DNA from: Lachnospiraceae bacterium
Lineage (GTDB): Bacteria; Bacillota; Clostridia; Lachnospirales; Lachnospiraceae
Direction: 5' to 3'
Assembly: GCA_017619635.1 (NCBI GenBank)
Contig: JAFZRZ010000055.1
Location: 1-55,290 of the forward strand
DNA: 55,290 nt
In this document: positions 18,501 through 24,582 of the stretch, one piece after another
Layout: each line of letters opens with the position of its first letter
How positions within the stretch are numbered: the stretch's first letter is position 1
The notes under the pieces: generated by a model
What the model was told of the DNA's origin: nothing
Database searches by the model: none
Seen by the model: the letters and a program-made list of their open reading frames with translations, nothing else
Position numbers and translations under genes: made by a program

Positions 18501-18763
18501 GCGTTAACAAGATCTACGAGGGAAGACCCAACATCAATGACATGATCACAAACGGAGACATCGATCTGATCATCAACTCACCTATCGGAAAGAGCAGTGT
18601 TCACGATGACAGTTATCTTCGTAAGGCAGCGATCAAGGCAAAGGTTCCTTATGTTACAACAGTAGCTGCAGCAAGAGCTACAGCCGAGGGTATCCACTAC
18701 ATCAAGGCAAACGCAGGAAGCCAGCCCAAGTCATTACAGGATTACCACAGCGAGATCAAATAA
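15548..18763 (+). CDS. carB: Carbamoyl-phosphate synthase large subunit
   Basis: At 1071 residues this is full length for CarB. It makes carbamoyl phosphate from bicarbonate, ATP and ammonia delivered by CarA, feeding arginine and pyrimidine synthesis. The internal duplication is clear: each half has a nucleotide-binding start ([20 protein letters not shown], and [20 protein letters not shown]) and an ATP-grasp core ([18 protein letters not shown], and [20 protein letters not shown]). The C-terminal 130 residues are an MGS-like allosteric domain ([16 protein letters not shown]), where UMP/ornithine control acts in well-studied homologues. An AAGGAG site precedes the ATG. carA is not adjacent on either side, which departs from the common carAB order. 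Confidence 0.97.
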   Translation: [1071 protein letters not shown]

Positions 18764-18770
18764 TTTTATA

Positions 18771-18811
18771 AAGACTAAGAGCTCTCAAAAATGAGAGCTC
18801 TTTTTAGTCTT
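18771..18811. terminator. Bidirectional terminator between carB and lysR
   Basis: AAGAGCTCTCA pairs with TGAGAGCTCTT around a short A-rich loop, and an outer AAGACTA/TAGTCTT pair extends it. It has T runs in both orientations (CTCTTTTTAG on plus, mirrored on minus). It overlaps the last codon and stop of the LysR gene on the minus strand. Confidence 0.8.
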
Positions 18812-19685
18812 CAGATCTGTTTAGCATGTTCCAGAATTCCTCAGCCACCTTTGAAAGCTTCCTGTCAGCGCTTTTAACAAGTACATAGTTTGCATACACA
18901 TCAGGGGAGACTATTCGTTTTGTCACCACGTCATCGGAGACATATTTGGCAGCGGAAGCCGGATAAATGGCAATCCCTACACCGTTTGCGGTAAGCTCGT
19001 AGGCATTTAACATATGTGCTATCCTGCAGAATATCTTGGGTTCAGTACCGTATGGCTTAAACCAGTTTTCTATCTCCTGTTTTCTTGATTGTCTTGAAGG
19101 TATTATAAGCTCGTAGGGAGCAAGCTTTTCAAGCCTTACAGAATCCCCTTTTTCGTGGGCGAGAGGGTGGGATGCAGGTATCAGTGCAACCCATGGTTCA
19201 CGGTAGATTATCCTTCCGTCAAGCCCCTCCTCATCATAGGGAGAGGTGATGACAGCTATGTCACTTAAGCCTGACTGAATACGCTTTACAACGTCATCTG
19301 TATTGCCGTTCCAGAGCTCATATTCCACAAGAGGGAATCTCTTTTTAAACTCTGCTATCCAGCCTGCAAACAAGGACGGTGCATGTCCTTCTATAGTCGC
19401 AAGATACAGAGTGCCTGTAAGGCCCTCGTTCATCTCTTTTATATCCTCAAAGGACTGGTCAGCAAGCTGTCTTATCCTCGATGCATACAAAAGAAATCTC
19501 TCACCCGATTCCGTAAGAGAAAGCCCTCTTGCCTTTCTCTCAAAAAGCTGTGTCCCAAGCTCTTCCTCGAGATCTCGTATCTGCCTTGAGAGCGGTGGCT
19601 GCGCTATGCAGAGCTTGTCTGCTGCCTTTGTGAAACTGCCTTCCTCAACGACTGTAAGAAAGTATCTTATATGTCTTAATTCCAT
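18804..19685 (-). CDS. LysR-family transcriptional regulator
   Basis: The 293-residue product has the LysR winged helix at residues 1-60 (MELRHIRYFLTVVEEGSFTK, AQPPLSRQIRDLEEELGTQL), a linker helix, and a periplasmic-binding-like effector domain from about 90 (LYLATIEGHAPSLF onward). The effector domain resembles the CatM/BenM-type group, but its ligand cannot be read. The gene diverges from a tiny peptide gene across a 150-base region holding a T-N11-A operator with three half-sites. That arrangement is classic for a LysR protein controlling itself and a divergent target. The target here would be the 21-codon gene, and possibly eamA-ridA further away. Confidence 0.92.
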   Translation of the reverse strand: MELRHIRYFLTVVEEGSFTKAADKLCIAQPPLSRQIRDLEEELGTQLFERKARGLSLTESGERFLLYASRIRQLADQSFEDIKEMNEGLTGTLYLATIEGHAPSLFAGWIAEFKKRFPLVEYELWNGNTDDVVKRIQSGLSDIAVITSPYDEEGLDGRIIYREPWVALIPASHPLAHEKGDSVRLEKLAPYELIIPSRQSRKQEIENWFKPYGTEPKIFCRIAHMLNAYELTANGVGIAIYPASAAKYVSDDVVTKRIVSPDVYANYVLVKSADRKLSKVAEEFWNMLNRSED

Positions 19686-19704
19686 TTTGGTACCCTCTGT
19701 TACC

Positions 19705-19729
19705 TATACCTAAAAGGTATATCTATACC
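19705..19729. promoter_or_regulatory. LysR-type operator with three half-sites
   Basis: TATACC (19705-19710), GGTATA (19716-19721) and TATACC (19724-19729) alternate in orientation. The first pair forms TACC-TAAAA-GGTA, a perfect T-N11-A LysR box; the second pair forms GGTATA-TC-TATACC. They lie 20-45 bases upstream of the lysR start codon and ahead of the divergent peptide gene. Confidence 0.7.
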
Positions 19730-19743
19730 ACCATTATATGTAT

Positions 19744-19772
19744 TTTACAATATCTTTTCAAGGAGTTACTAT
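19744..19772 (+). promoter_or_regulatory. Possible promoter of the 21-codon peptide gene
   Basis: TTTACA at 19744-19749 and TACTAT at 19767-19772 are spaced by 17 bases, about 67 bases before the peptide ATG and just downstream of the LysR half-sites. The -10 is imperfect; TATAAA at 19770-19775 is an alternative. Confidence 0.45.
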
Positions 19773-19838
19773 AAAGTCAGAAAAGGAAATAAATCAAACA
19801 GTCAGATAGATTCAATATGTGAGAAGGAGGCGATCTTT

Positions 19839-19904
19839 ATGAAGAAATTTTTTGAACATCTTGAAGAAGTACTGGAAGAGTATTACAGGACATTTGCTAA
19901 ATAG
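19839..19904 (+). CDS. 21-residue amphipathic peptide gene
   Basis: A perfect AAGGAGG Shine-Dalgarno (19824-19830) sits 8 bases before an ATG that opens 21 codons ending in TAG. The peptide begins MKKFFEHLEEVLEEYY and ends TFAK. As a helix, Phe4, Phe5, Leu8, Val11, Leu12, Tyr15, Tyr16 and Phe19 line one face, with five Glu on the other. A strong terminator follows within 15 bases, and a LysR operator plus a plausible promoter lie upstream, so it looks like a complete one-gene unit. It has no run of repeated codons that would mark an attenuator leader. I do not recognise it. It could be a regulatory peptide or a small membrane-interacting protein. Confidence 0.6.
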   Translation: MKKFFEHLEEVLEEYYRTFAK

Positions 19905-19918
19905 CACGGCTTATATCA

Positions 19919-19946
19919 AAAAAAGGACAGGCAACTGTCCTTTTTT
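19919..19946. terminator. Bidirectional terminator
   Basis: GGACAG and CTGTCC pair around a GCAA loop, flanked by AAAAAA on the left and TTTTTT on the right. It serves the 21-codon gene on plus and, in mirror orientation, the ridA-eamA transcript on minus. Confidence 0.85.
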
Positions 19947-19957
19947 ATTGCTAAAAA

Positions 19958-20848
19958 CTATTCTTTTTTGGTCTTTATCTGTGCAAGGATCACTCCTGCA
20001 AATACAAGTAAGCATCCTATCGTCTCTTTTGTGCTTAGGATCTGATGAAGGATAAAGTATCCCGCGATCGCTGAGAACACGCTCTCCAAAGACATAAGCA
20101 GTGAAGCAGGCGTGGGATTTAGGTTCTTCTGTCCGAGTATCTGCAGTGTATATCCGACACCGCTTGACATGATACCTGCATACAGTATGGGAACGGCAGC
20201 AAGCAAAAGATCACTGATACCCGGTCTTTCGAGGATCAACATGCCTGCGGCCCCGACAACTGCACTTACCATAAACTGCACACAGCTCATGGAGACCGGA
20301 TCCACATGATCTATGAATCTGTCGATCGAAAGGATCTGCATGGAAAAAAGGAAAGCGCAGATGAGTAAAAACACATCACCGCGGCCTATCCCCGAATGTC
20401 CGCTGATACTCATTATGTAGAAACCTGCTACGGCGATAAGAGCACTGATCCATTCGTTTAAGCCTATCTTTTTATGCAAGAAGATACTTAAAAACGGCAC
20501 GATTATTATGTACAGCGATGTGATGAAGCCTGCTTTTCCGACACTGCTTGACATGATGCCGTACTGCTGAAAGAGAGTCGCACTGACCAAAAACAGGCCG
20601 CAGAGCAGTCCTCCCTTTACGGTTTCGCCTCTTACTTCTTTATCGCGTATGGTCTTAACATCTGTACCGGCTTTTTTGGTGCTCACACAGATGAACGGGA
20701 TAAGGAATAAGGCTCCAAGGATAAACCTTATGCATGTGAAGGTCCACGGGCCTACATGATCCATTCCCACACTCTGTGCGACAAAGGCCACACCCCATAT
20801 GATCGCTGTCAGCGTAAGCTGTATTGTACCTTTGATCTGTTTCTTCAT
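19958..20848 (-). CDS. EamA/DMT-family transporter
   Basis: This 296-residue protein has ten predicted membrane helices in two EamA repeats (first starting IKGTIQLTLTAIIWGVAFVA, second near GDVFLLICAFLFSMQILSID). Typical features are the SLYIIIVPFLSIFL helix and the late SLESVFSAIAGYFILHQIL segment. DMT family members export amino acids or metabolites, but the substrate cannot be read from sequence. It lies 7 bases after ridA in the same direction, so the two are one operon. RidA deals with reactive enamines from amino-acid metabolism, which makes an amino-acid-related substrate plausible. Confidence 0.9.
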   Translation of the reverse strand: MKKQIKGTIQLTLTAIIWGVAFVAQSVGMDHVGPWTFTCIRFILGALFLIPFICVSTKKAGTDVKTIRDKEVRGETVKGGLLCGLFLVSATLFQQYGIMSSSVGKAGFITSLYIIIVPFLSIFLHKKIGLNEWISALIAVAGFYIMSISGHSGIGRGDVFLLICAFLFSMQILSIDRFIDHVDPVSMSCVQFMVSAVVGAAGMLILERPGISDLLLAAVPILYAGIMSSGVGYTLQILGQKNLNPTPASLLMSLESVFSAIAGYFILHQILSTKETIGCLLVFAGVILAQIKTKKE

Positions 20849-20855
20849 ATAACTC

Positions 20856-21233
20856 TTAGTAAAGGCTTGCGATCACCTCAACCTCACAAAGAACGTTCTT
20901 GGGAAGCTGTTTAACAGCCACACAGCTGCGTGCGGGCTTCTGGGTGAAGTATTTCTCATATACGCCGTTAAAAGCGGCAAAATCAGCCATATCGGCAAGG
21001 AAACATGTGGTCTTTACAACGTTCTCATATCCGCATCCTGCCTCAATGAGGATAGCGCCTATATTCTTGCATACCTGTGTTGCCTGCTCCTCTATTGTTG
21101 TACCCTCGATATCGCCTGTTGCGGGATTGATCGGGATCTGTCCTGATGCGAACAGTAACTTGTCTGCGATAACAGCCTGTGAATAAGGTCCTATAGCTGC
21201 GGGTGCTTTATCTGTTGAAACTTTCTTTATCAT
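20856..21233 (-). CDS. ridA: RidA family enamine/imine deaminase
   Basis: The start is set at 21233 because CACAGGAGG lies 7 bases upstream of this ATG. A longer frame back to 21254 would include that ribosome site. The product is 125 residues, normal for YjgF/YER057c/UK114 proteins. Signatures are the N-terminal KAPAAIGPYSQAV, LFASGQIPINPATG, and the C-terminal PARSCVAVKQLPK with the ligand-binding Arg and downstream CEVEVIA. It hydrolyses 2-aminoacrylate-type enamines released by PLP enzymes such as threonine dehydratase. It is the first gene of the ridA-eamA pair and has its own promoter. Confidence 0.95.
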   Translation of the reverse strand: MIKKVSTDKAPAAIGPYSQAVIADKLLFASGQIPINPATGDIEGTTIEEQATQVCKNIGAILIEAGCGYENVVKTTCFLADMADFAAFNGVYEKYFTQKPARSCVAVKQLPKNVLCEVEVIASLY

Positions 21234-21270
21234 GTTTTTTACCTCCTGTGACATATATTACACAAAGGCT

Positions 21271-21299
21271 ATTTTAACATATGTAATGAGTTTTTGTAA
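21271..21299 (-). promoter_or_regulatory. ridA promoter
   Basis: On the minus strand TTACAA (plus 21294-21299) and TAAAAT (plus 21271-21276) are spaced by 17 bases. A TG dinucleotide one base before the -10 makes it an extended type. It lies about 38 bases before the ridA ATG. Confidence 0.6.
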
Positions 21300-21337
21300 C
21301 AATTTAGAAAAATTATGAAAAATGATGCTTGTGTATG

Positions 21338-21366
21338 TTTACAAACGCCAATTGTGATGCTATACT
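21338..21366 (+). promoter_or_regulatory. degV promoter
   Basis: TTTACA at 21338-21343 and TATACT at 21361-21366 with a 17-base spacer; a TG one base before the -10 makes it extended. Transcription would start near 21373, inside the following palindrome. Confidence 0.7.
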
Positions 21367-21368
21367 GA

Positions 21369-21408
21369 ATGTAGTTTTAAAAACTACATATAATTGTTTT
21401 CAAAACAA
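21369..21408. promoter_or_regulatory. Two adjacent perfect palindromes at the degV transcription start
   Basis: ATGTAGTTTT (21369-21378) and AAAACTACAT (21380-21389) are exact inverted arms around one A. TTGTTTT (21394-21400) and AAAACAA (21402-21408) form a second palindrome around one C. A weaker TCCGG/CCGGA pair follows near 21414-21428. The first directly overlaps the predicted start point, as expected for a repressor operator. Confidence 0.6.
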
Positions 21409-21449
21409 AACCCATCCGGACACCCGGAAAATACCCAAAAAGGACAGTG

Positions 21450-22301
21450 ATGGATATGGCGGAGTATAAGATAATAGCAGACAGCAGTTGCGAACTGCCC
21501 GTTCAGTATGAGAATGATGAGAGGATAAGCCTGATACCGTTCAGGATCGAGATAGACGGAGTTCCTCTTCGTGACAGTTCGGATATAAATACAAAGAGTC
21601 TTTTGGAGAGGATAGTCGATTCAAAGACATTCACCAGCTCGGCATGTCCCTCTCCCGATGTATTCTACAACAGCATAGCTGAGGGAGACCAGAAGCGTGT
21701 ATATATAATAACGATAAGCGCTAAATTAAGCGGATGTTATCTTTCAGCAATGATAGCAAAGAAGCTCTATGAGGATGCACATGACGATAAGGAGATATTC
21801 GTCATAGACTCAAAGAACATAGCGGGAGCGGAAGGTCAGCTTGCACTTTTGGCACTTGAGCTTGAAGAGCAGGGTGTAAGCGGCGAGGAGATCAAAAAGA
21901 GCCTCACAAACTTAAGGGATCATATGCGCACCGTGATCGTCATGAACAATCTCGAGGCCGTATATAAGAACATTAGAGTAGATAAGATAAAGGATATAGT
22001 TGAAAAGGCAGGGAATATCAAATCAGTCCTTATAAGAGAGAATAAGGATGAGAGCGAGGAAACCCCGAAGGTATGCTTAAAGGAGAGCTTCTCACAGATG
22101 GTCGACAACCTGGCTGCAACGCTTAAGGATGCATCCGAGCAGACAAAGGTGTTCATAACCCACTGCAACAATCTTATCGATGCAGAGAGATTAAGGGATA
22201 TGCTCATAGAAAAGACGGGACTTAAAAACATCTTTATAATGAGCGCATCCGGATTCAACAGCCTGCTTACCGATAACGGCGGCCTGATCGTAACATTCTA
22301 G
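21450..22301 (+). CDS. DegV family fatty-acid-binding protein
   Basis: The ATG at 21450 follows AAAAGGAC with good spacing; GTG 21447 and ATG 21456 are alternatives. The product is about 283 residues. The DegV fold is shown by the N-terminal YKIIADSSCELP, the TSSACPSPDVF loop, VYIITISAKLSGCYLSAMIA, and VIDSKNIAGAEGQLAL. DegV/FakB proteins bind a fatty acid and present it to FakA kinase for acyl-phosphate formation. No fakA is in the window, so this may be one of several paralogues. The start of the transcript overlaps palindromes that look like an operator. Confidence 0.9.
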   Translation: MDMAEYKIIADSSCELPVQYENDERISLIPFRIEIDGVPLRDSSDINTKSLLERIVDSKTFTSSACPSPDVFYNSIAEGDQKRVYIITISAKLSGCYLSAMIAKKLYEDAHDDKEIFVIDSKNIAGAEGQLALLALELEEQGVSGEEIKKSLTNLRDHMRTVIVMNNLEAVYKNIRVDKIKDIVEKAGNIKSVLIRENKDESEETPKVCLKESFSQMVDNLAATLKDASEQTKVFITHCNNLIDAERLRDMLIEKTGLKNIFIMSASGFNSLLTDNGGLIVTF

Positions 22302-22311
22302 ACAAAACAAA

Positions 22312-22345
22312 AAGCCCACAAAGATCTTAAGATCTTTATGGGCTT
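22312..22345. terminator. Bidirectional terminator between degV and the DUF1294 gene
   Basis: AAGCCCA with inner AAAGATC pairs with GATCTTT and TGGGCTT around a TTAA loop. A-rich sequence precedes it and T-rich sequence follows, so it can act on both converging transcripts. Confidence 0.8.
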
Positions 22346-22351
22346 ATCTTT

Positions 22352-22645
22352 TTAGAAGAATGAAATGTCTATCGGTCCCAATACCAGAAACAGAACAAGT
22401 ATGATCTGTATAAGCAGTATGGCCGGCATCCCGAACAGGAAATACCAGTGTCTGGTCTTATGCCTGAAAAGGTGCATGCCTATGATGGAACCGATGCTCC
22501 CACCTATGATGGCGATAGTGAAAAGCGTGGCTTCAGGTATCCTGAAAGTGCGCTTTCTTGCTTTCTGCTTATCGATCCCCATAATGAAGAAACCGAGCAG
22601 ATTCACAGCCAGTATGTAGATGATAAGTATTAATTGTGCCTGCAT
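22352..22645 (-). CDS. DUF1294 family small membrane protein
   Basis: The 97-residue protein has three hydrophobic segments: LILIIYILAVNLLGFFIMGI, then FTIAIIGGSIGSIIGMHLF, then a long C-terminal helix. The family signature is the GIDKQKARKRTFRIPEA linker and the FRHKTRHWYFLFG motif. It is 6 bases after argG in the same direction, so it may be co-transcribed with it. The function of DUF1294 is not known. Confidence 0.85.
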   Translation of the reverse strand: MQAQLILIIYILAVNLLGFFIMGIDKQKARKRTFRIPEATLFTIAIIGGSIGSIIGMHLFRHKTRHWYFLFGMPAILLIQIILVLFLVLGPIDISFF

Positions 22646-22651
22646 TTATTC

Positions 22652-23875
22652 TTACTTATTGTTGTTTGCTACTTCCTGCATCTTCATTGCACGAACCTTG
22701 CATGAAAGACCAAAGAGGTTGATGAAGCCTTCTGCATCGTGATGATCGTAAAGATCTCCTGTTGTGAATGAAGCGATCTTCTCATTGTAGAGTGAGTACG
22801 GAGAAGTTGTGCCTGCCTTGATGATGTTACCCTTGTAGAGTTTTAACTTAACTTCACCTGTTACATATTCCTGTGTAGACTTGATGAATGCGCATACAGC
22901 CTCACGAAGAGGTGTGAACCACTTTCCTTCGTAAACGATCTGAGCAAGCTTTGCACCCATGTCTGCTTTAAGAGCATATGTGTCACGGTCAAGGATGAGC
23001 TCCTCAAGCTGCTGATGTGCTTCGTAAAGGATGGTTCCACCGGGTGTCTCGTAAACGCCACGGCTCTTCATTCCTACTACACGGTTCTCTACTATATCAA
23101 TGATACCGATTCCGTGCTTTCCGCCAAGCTTGTTAAGCTCACGGATAACATCTGAAACCTTCATCTTCTGTCCGTTGATTGATGTGGGGATACCCTTTTC
23201 AAATGTAAGAGTAACATATTCGCCCTCTTCGGGAGCCTTCTCAGGTGTTACGCCAAGAACAAGAAGGTGATCGTAGTTGGGCTCGTTAGCGGGATCCTCA
23301 AGCTCGAGACCTTCATGGCTTATGTGCCAGAGGTTACGGTCACGGCTGTAGCTGTTGTCAGCAGAGAAAGGAAGATGTATTCCATGCTGGTGGCAGTACT
23401 CGATCTCCTCCTCACGGGAAGAGAGCTTCCACTTGTCATCACGCCATACAGCGATGATCTTTAAGTCGGGAGCAAGAGCCTTGATACCAAGCTCGAAACG
23501 GATCTGGTCATTTCCCTTACCTGTAGCACCATGACAGATTGTTGTAGCACCTTCCTTACGTGCTATCTCAACGAGACGCTTTGCGATAACAGGTCTTGCC
23601 ATTGATGTACCAAGAAGGTACTTATTCTCATATACGGCATGTCCCTGTACGCAGGGAACAACGTACTCATCACAGAACTCATCAACAACATCTTCTATAT
23701 ATAATTTGGAAGCGCCGCATGATTTTGCTCTTTCCTCAAGTCCGTCAAGCTCTTCGCCCTGACCGCAGTCAACGCAGACGCATATAACTTCGTAATCGTA
23801 GTTCTCTTTCAACCAGGGAATGATAGCTGTTGTATCAAGTCCGCCGGAGTAAGCAAGTATAACCTTTTCTTTCAT
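22652..23875 (-). CDS. argG: Argininosuccinate synthase
   Basis: The start at 23875 is chosen because AGGAGG lies 9 bases upstream of this ATG; the upstream in-frame extension is AT-rich leader. The product is 407 residues. The ATP pyrophosphatase signature [16 protein letters not shown] opens the protein, then [19 protein letters not shown] and [20 protein letters not shown] follow, all typical. It joins citrulline and aspartate in arginine synthesis. argH is not next to it. The gene diverges from the argJBD operon across an array of ATGCA-type half-sites, which suggests common control by ArgR. Confidence 0.97.
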   Translation of the reverse strand: MKEKVILAYSGGLDTTAIIPWLKENYDYEVICVCVDCGQGEELDGLEERAKSCGASKLYIEDVVDEFCDEYVVPCVQGHAVYENKYLLGTSMARPVIAKRLVEIARKEGATTICHGATGKGNDQIRFELGIKALAPDLKIIAVWRDDKWKLSSREEEIEYCHQHGIHLPFSADNSYSRDRNLWHISHEGLELEDPANEPNYDHLLVLGVTPEKAPEEGEYVTLTFEKGIPTSINGQKMKVSDVIRELNKLGGKHGIGIIDIVENRVVGMKSRGVYETPGGTILYEAHQQLEELILDRDTYALKADMGAKLAQIVYEGKWFTPLREAVCAFIKSTQEYVTGEVKLKLYKGNIIKAGTTSPYSLYNEKIASFTTGDLYDHHDAEGFINLFGLSCKVRAMKMQEVANNNK

Positions 23876-23949
23876 TTTTATATGACCTCCTGAAAATATA
23901 ATTGACAGTCGAAACGAACGACTGTATGAAACAATTGCTGTCGAAATCA

Positions 23950-23978
23950 AATATAACCTATTAAAAGATGTAAAGCAA
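23950..23978 (-). promoter_or_regulatory. argG promoter
   Basis: On the minus strand TTGCTT (plus 23973-23978) and TATATT (plus 23950-23955) are spaced by 17 bases, giving a leader of about 70 bases to the argG ATG. Confidence 0.55.
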
Positions 23979-23987
23979 GTACAAAAT

Positions 23988-24064
23988 ATGCATAAATATG
24001 CAATTATAATGCGTATATGCAAATAAAAATGCATAATTCGCATATCAGTTTGCATATTTTGCAT
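23988..24064. promoter_or_regulatory. Array of eight ATGCA-type half-sites between divergent arg operons
   Basis: ATGCAT (23988), ATGCAA (23998), ATGCGT (24009), ATGCAA (24017), ATGCAT (24029), CGCAT (24039), TTGCAT (24050) and TTGCAT (24059) occur in 77 bases, spaced about 8-12 apart, so one helical turn. They sit upstream of the argG -35 and overlap the -35 of the argJ-side promoter. The AT-rich, turn-spaced layout is like ArgR boxes, though the half-site differs from the Bacillus consensus. Confidence 0.6.
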
Positions 24065-24078
24065 CATAAAGCTATAAT
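24050..24078 (+). promoter_or_regulatory. Promoter of the GNAT-argJ-argB-argD operon
   Basis: TTGCAT at 24050-24055 and TATAAT at 24073-24078 are spaced by 17 bases, about 47 bases before the first ATG. The -35 is itself one of the repeated half-sites, so a bound regulator would block polymerase. Confidence 0.7.
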
Positions 24079-24125
24079 CCATAACAGATGCTAAAATCCG
24101 GAAGCTATACACATGAGGAAATATT

Positions 24126-24569
24126 ATGATCAGAGTAATGACGATGAAGGATTATGACGAGGTATTTGCCCTCTGGAGCAAGATAAAGGGCTTTGCCATG
24201 AGAAGTATAGATGATTCATACGTGGGCGTTGAGAGATTCTTAAAGAGAAATCCAAACACGAGCGTAGTTGCAGTAGAGGATGACAAGATAGTAGGAGCTA
24301 TCCTTTGCGGACATGACGGAAGAAGAGGATGCCTCTATCATGTATGTGTCGATCCCGAGTACAGATTAAGAGGTATAGGAAAGTCGATGGTTGTCAGATG
24401 CATGCAGGCATTGAAAGAGGAACAGATAAGCAAGGTCTCTCTTATCGCATTCTCACAGAACGATATCGGAAACGCCTTCTGGCATACGATAGGCTGGACA
24501 GAGAGACTGGACTTAAACTATTACGACTTTGTATTAAATGAAGAGAATATAATCGAATTTAATAAGTAG
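24126..24569 (+). CDS. GNAT family N-acetyltransferase heading the arg operon
   Basis: The 147-residue protein has the GNAT fold: an N-terminal helix-strand, then [20 protein letters not shown], the core [20 protein letters not shown] with the acetyl-CoA loop (R-x-x-G-I-G-K), and [18 protein letters not shown]. It starts after GAGGAAA and lies 13 bases ahead of argJ. In many Firmicutes argC holds this place. The protein could be a short-type N-acetylglutamate synthase priming the cycle, or a RimI-like protein acetyltransferase. Operon position favours the former; sequence alone does not settle it. Confidence 0.85.
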   Translation: MIRVMTMKDYDEVFALWSKIKGFAMRSIDDSYVGVERFLKRNPNTSVVAVEDDKIVGAILCGHDGRRGCLYHVCVDPEYRLRGIGKSMVVRCMQALKEEQISKVSLIAFSQNDIGNAFWHTIGWTERLDLNYYDFVLNEENIIEFNK

Positions 24570-24582
24570 AAAGGACAACGAT

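Noticed and set aside
23876..24112. N-terminal extension of ArgG by 79 residues
   Set aside because: The extension has no ribosome site and an AT-rich, arg-box-like composition, while a perfect AGGAGG sits before the internal ATG where ArgG normally starts.
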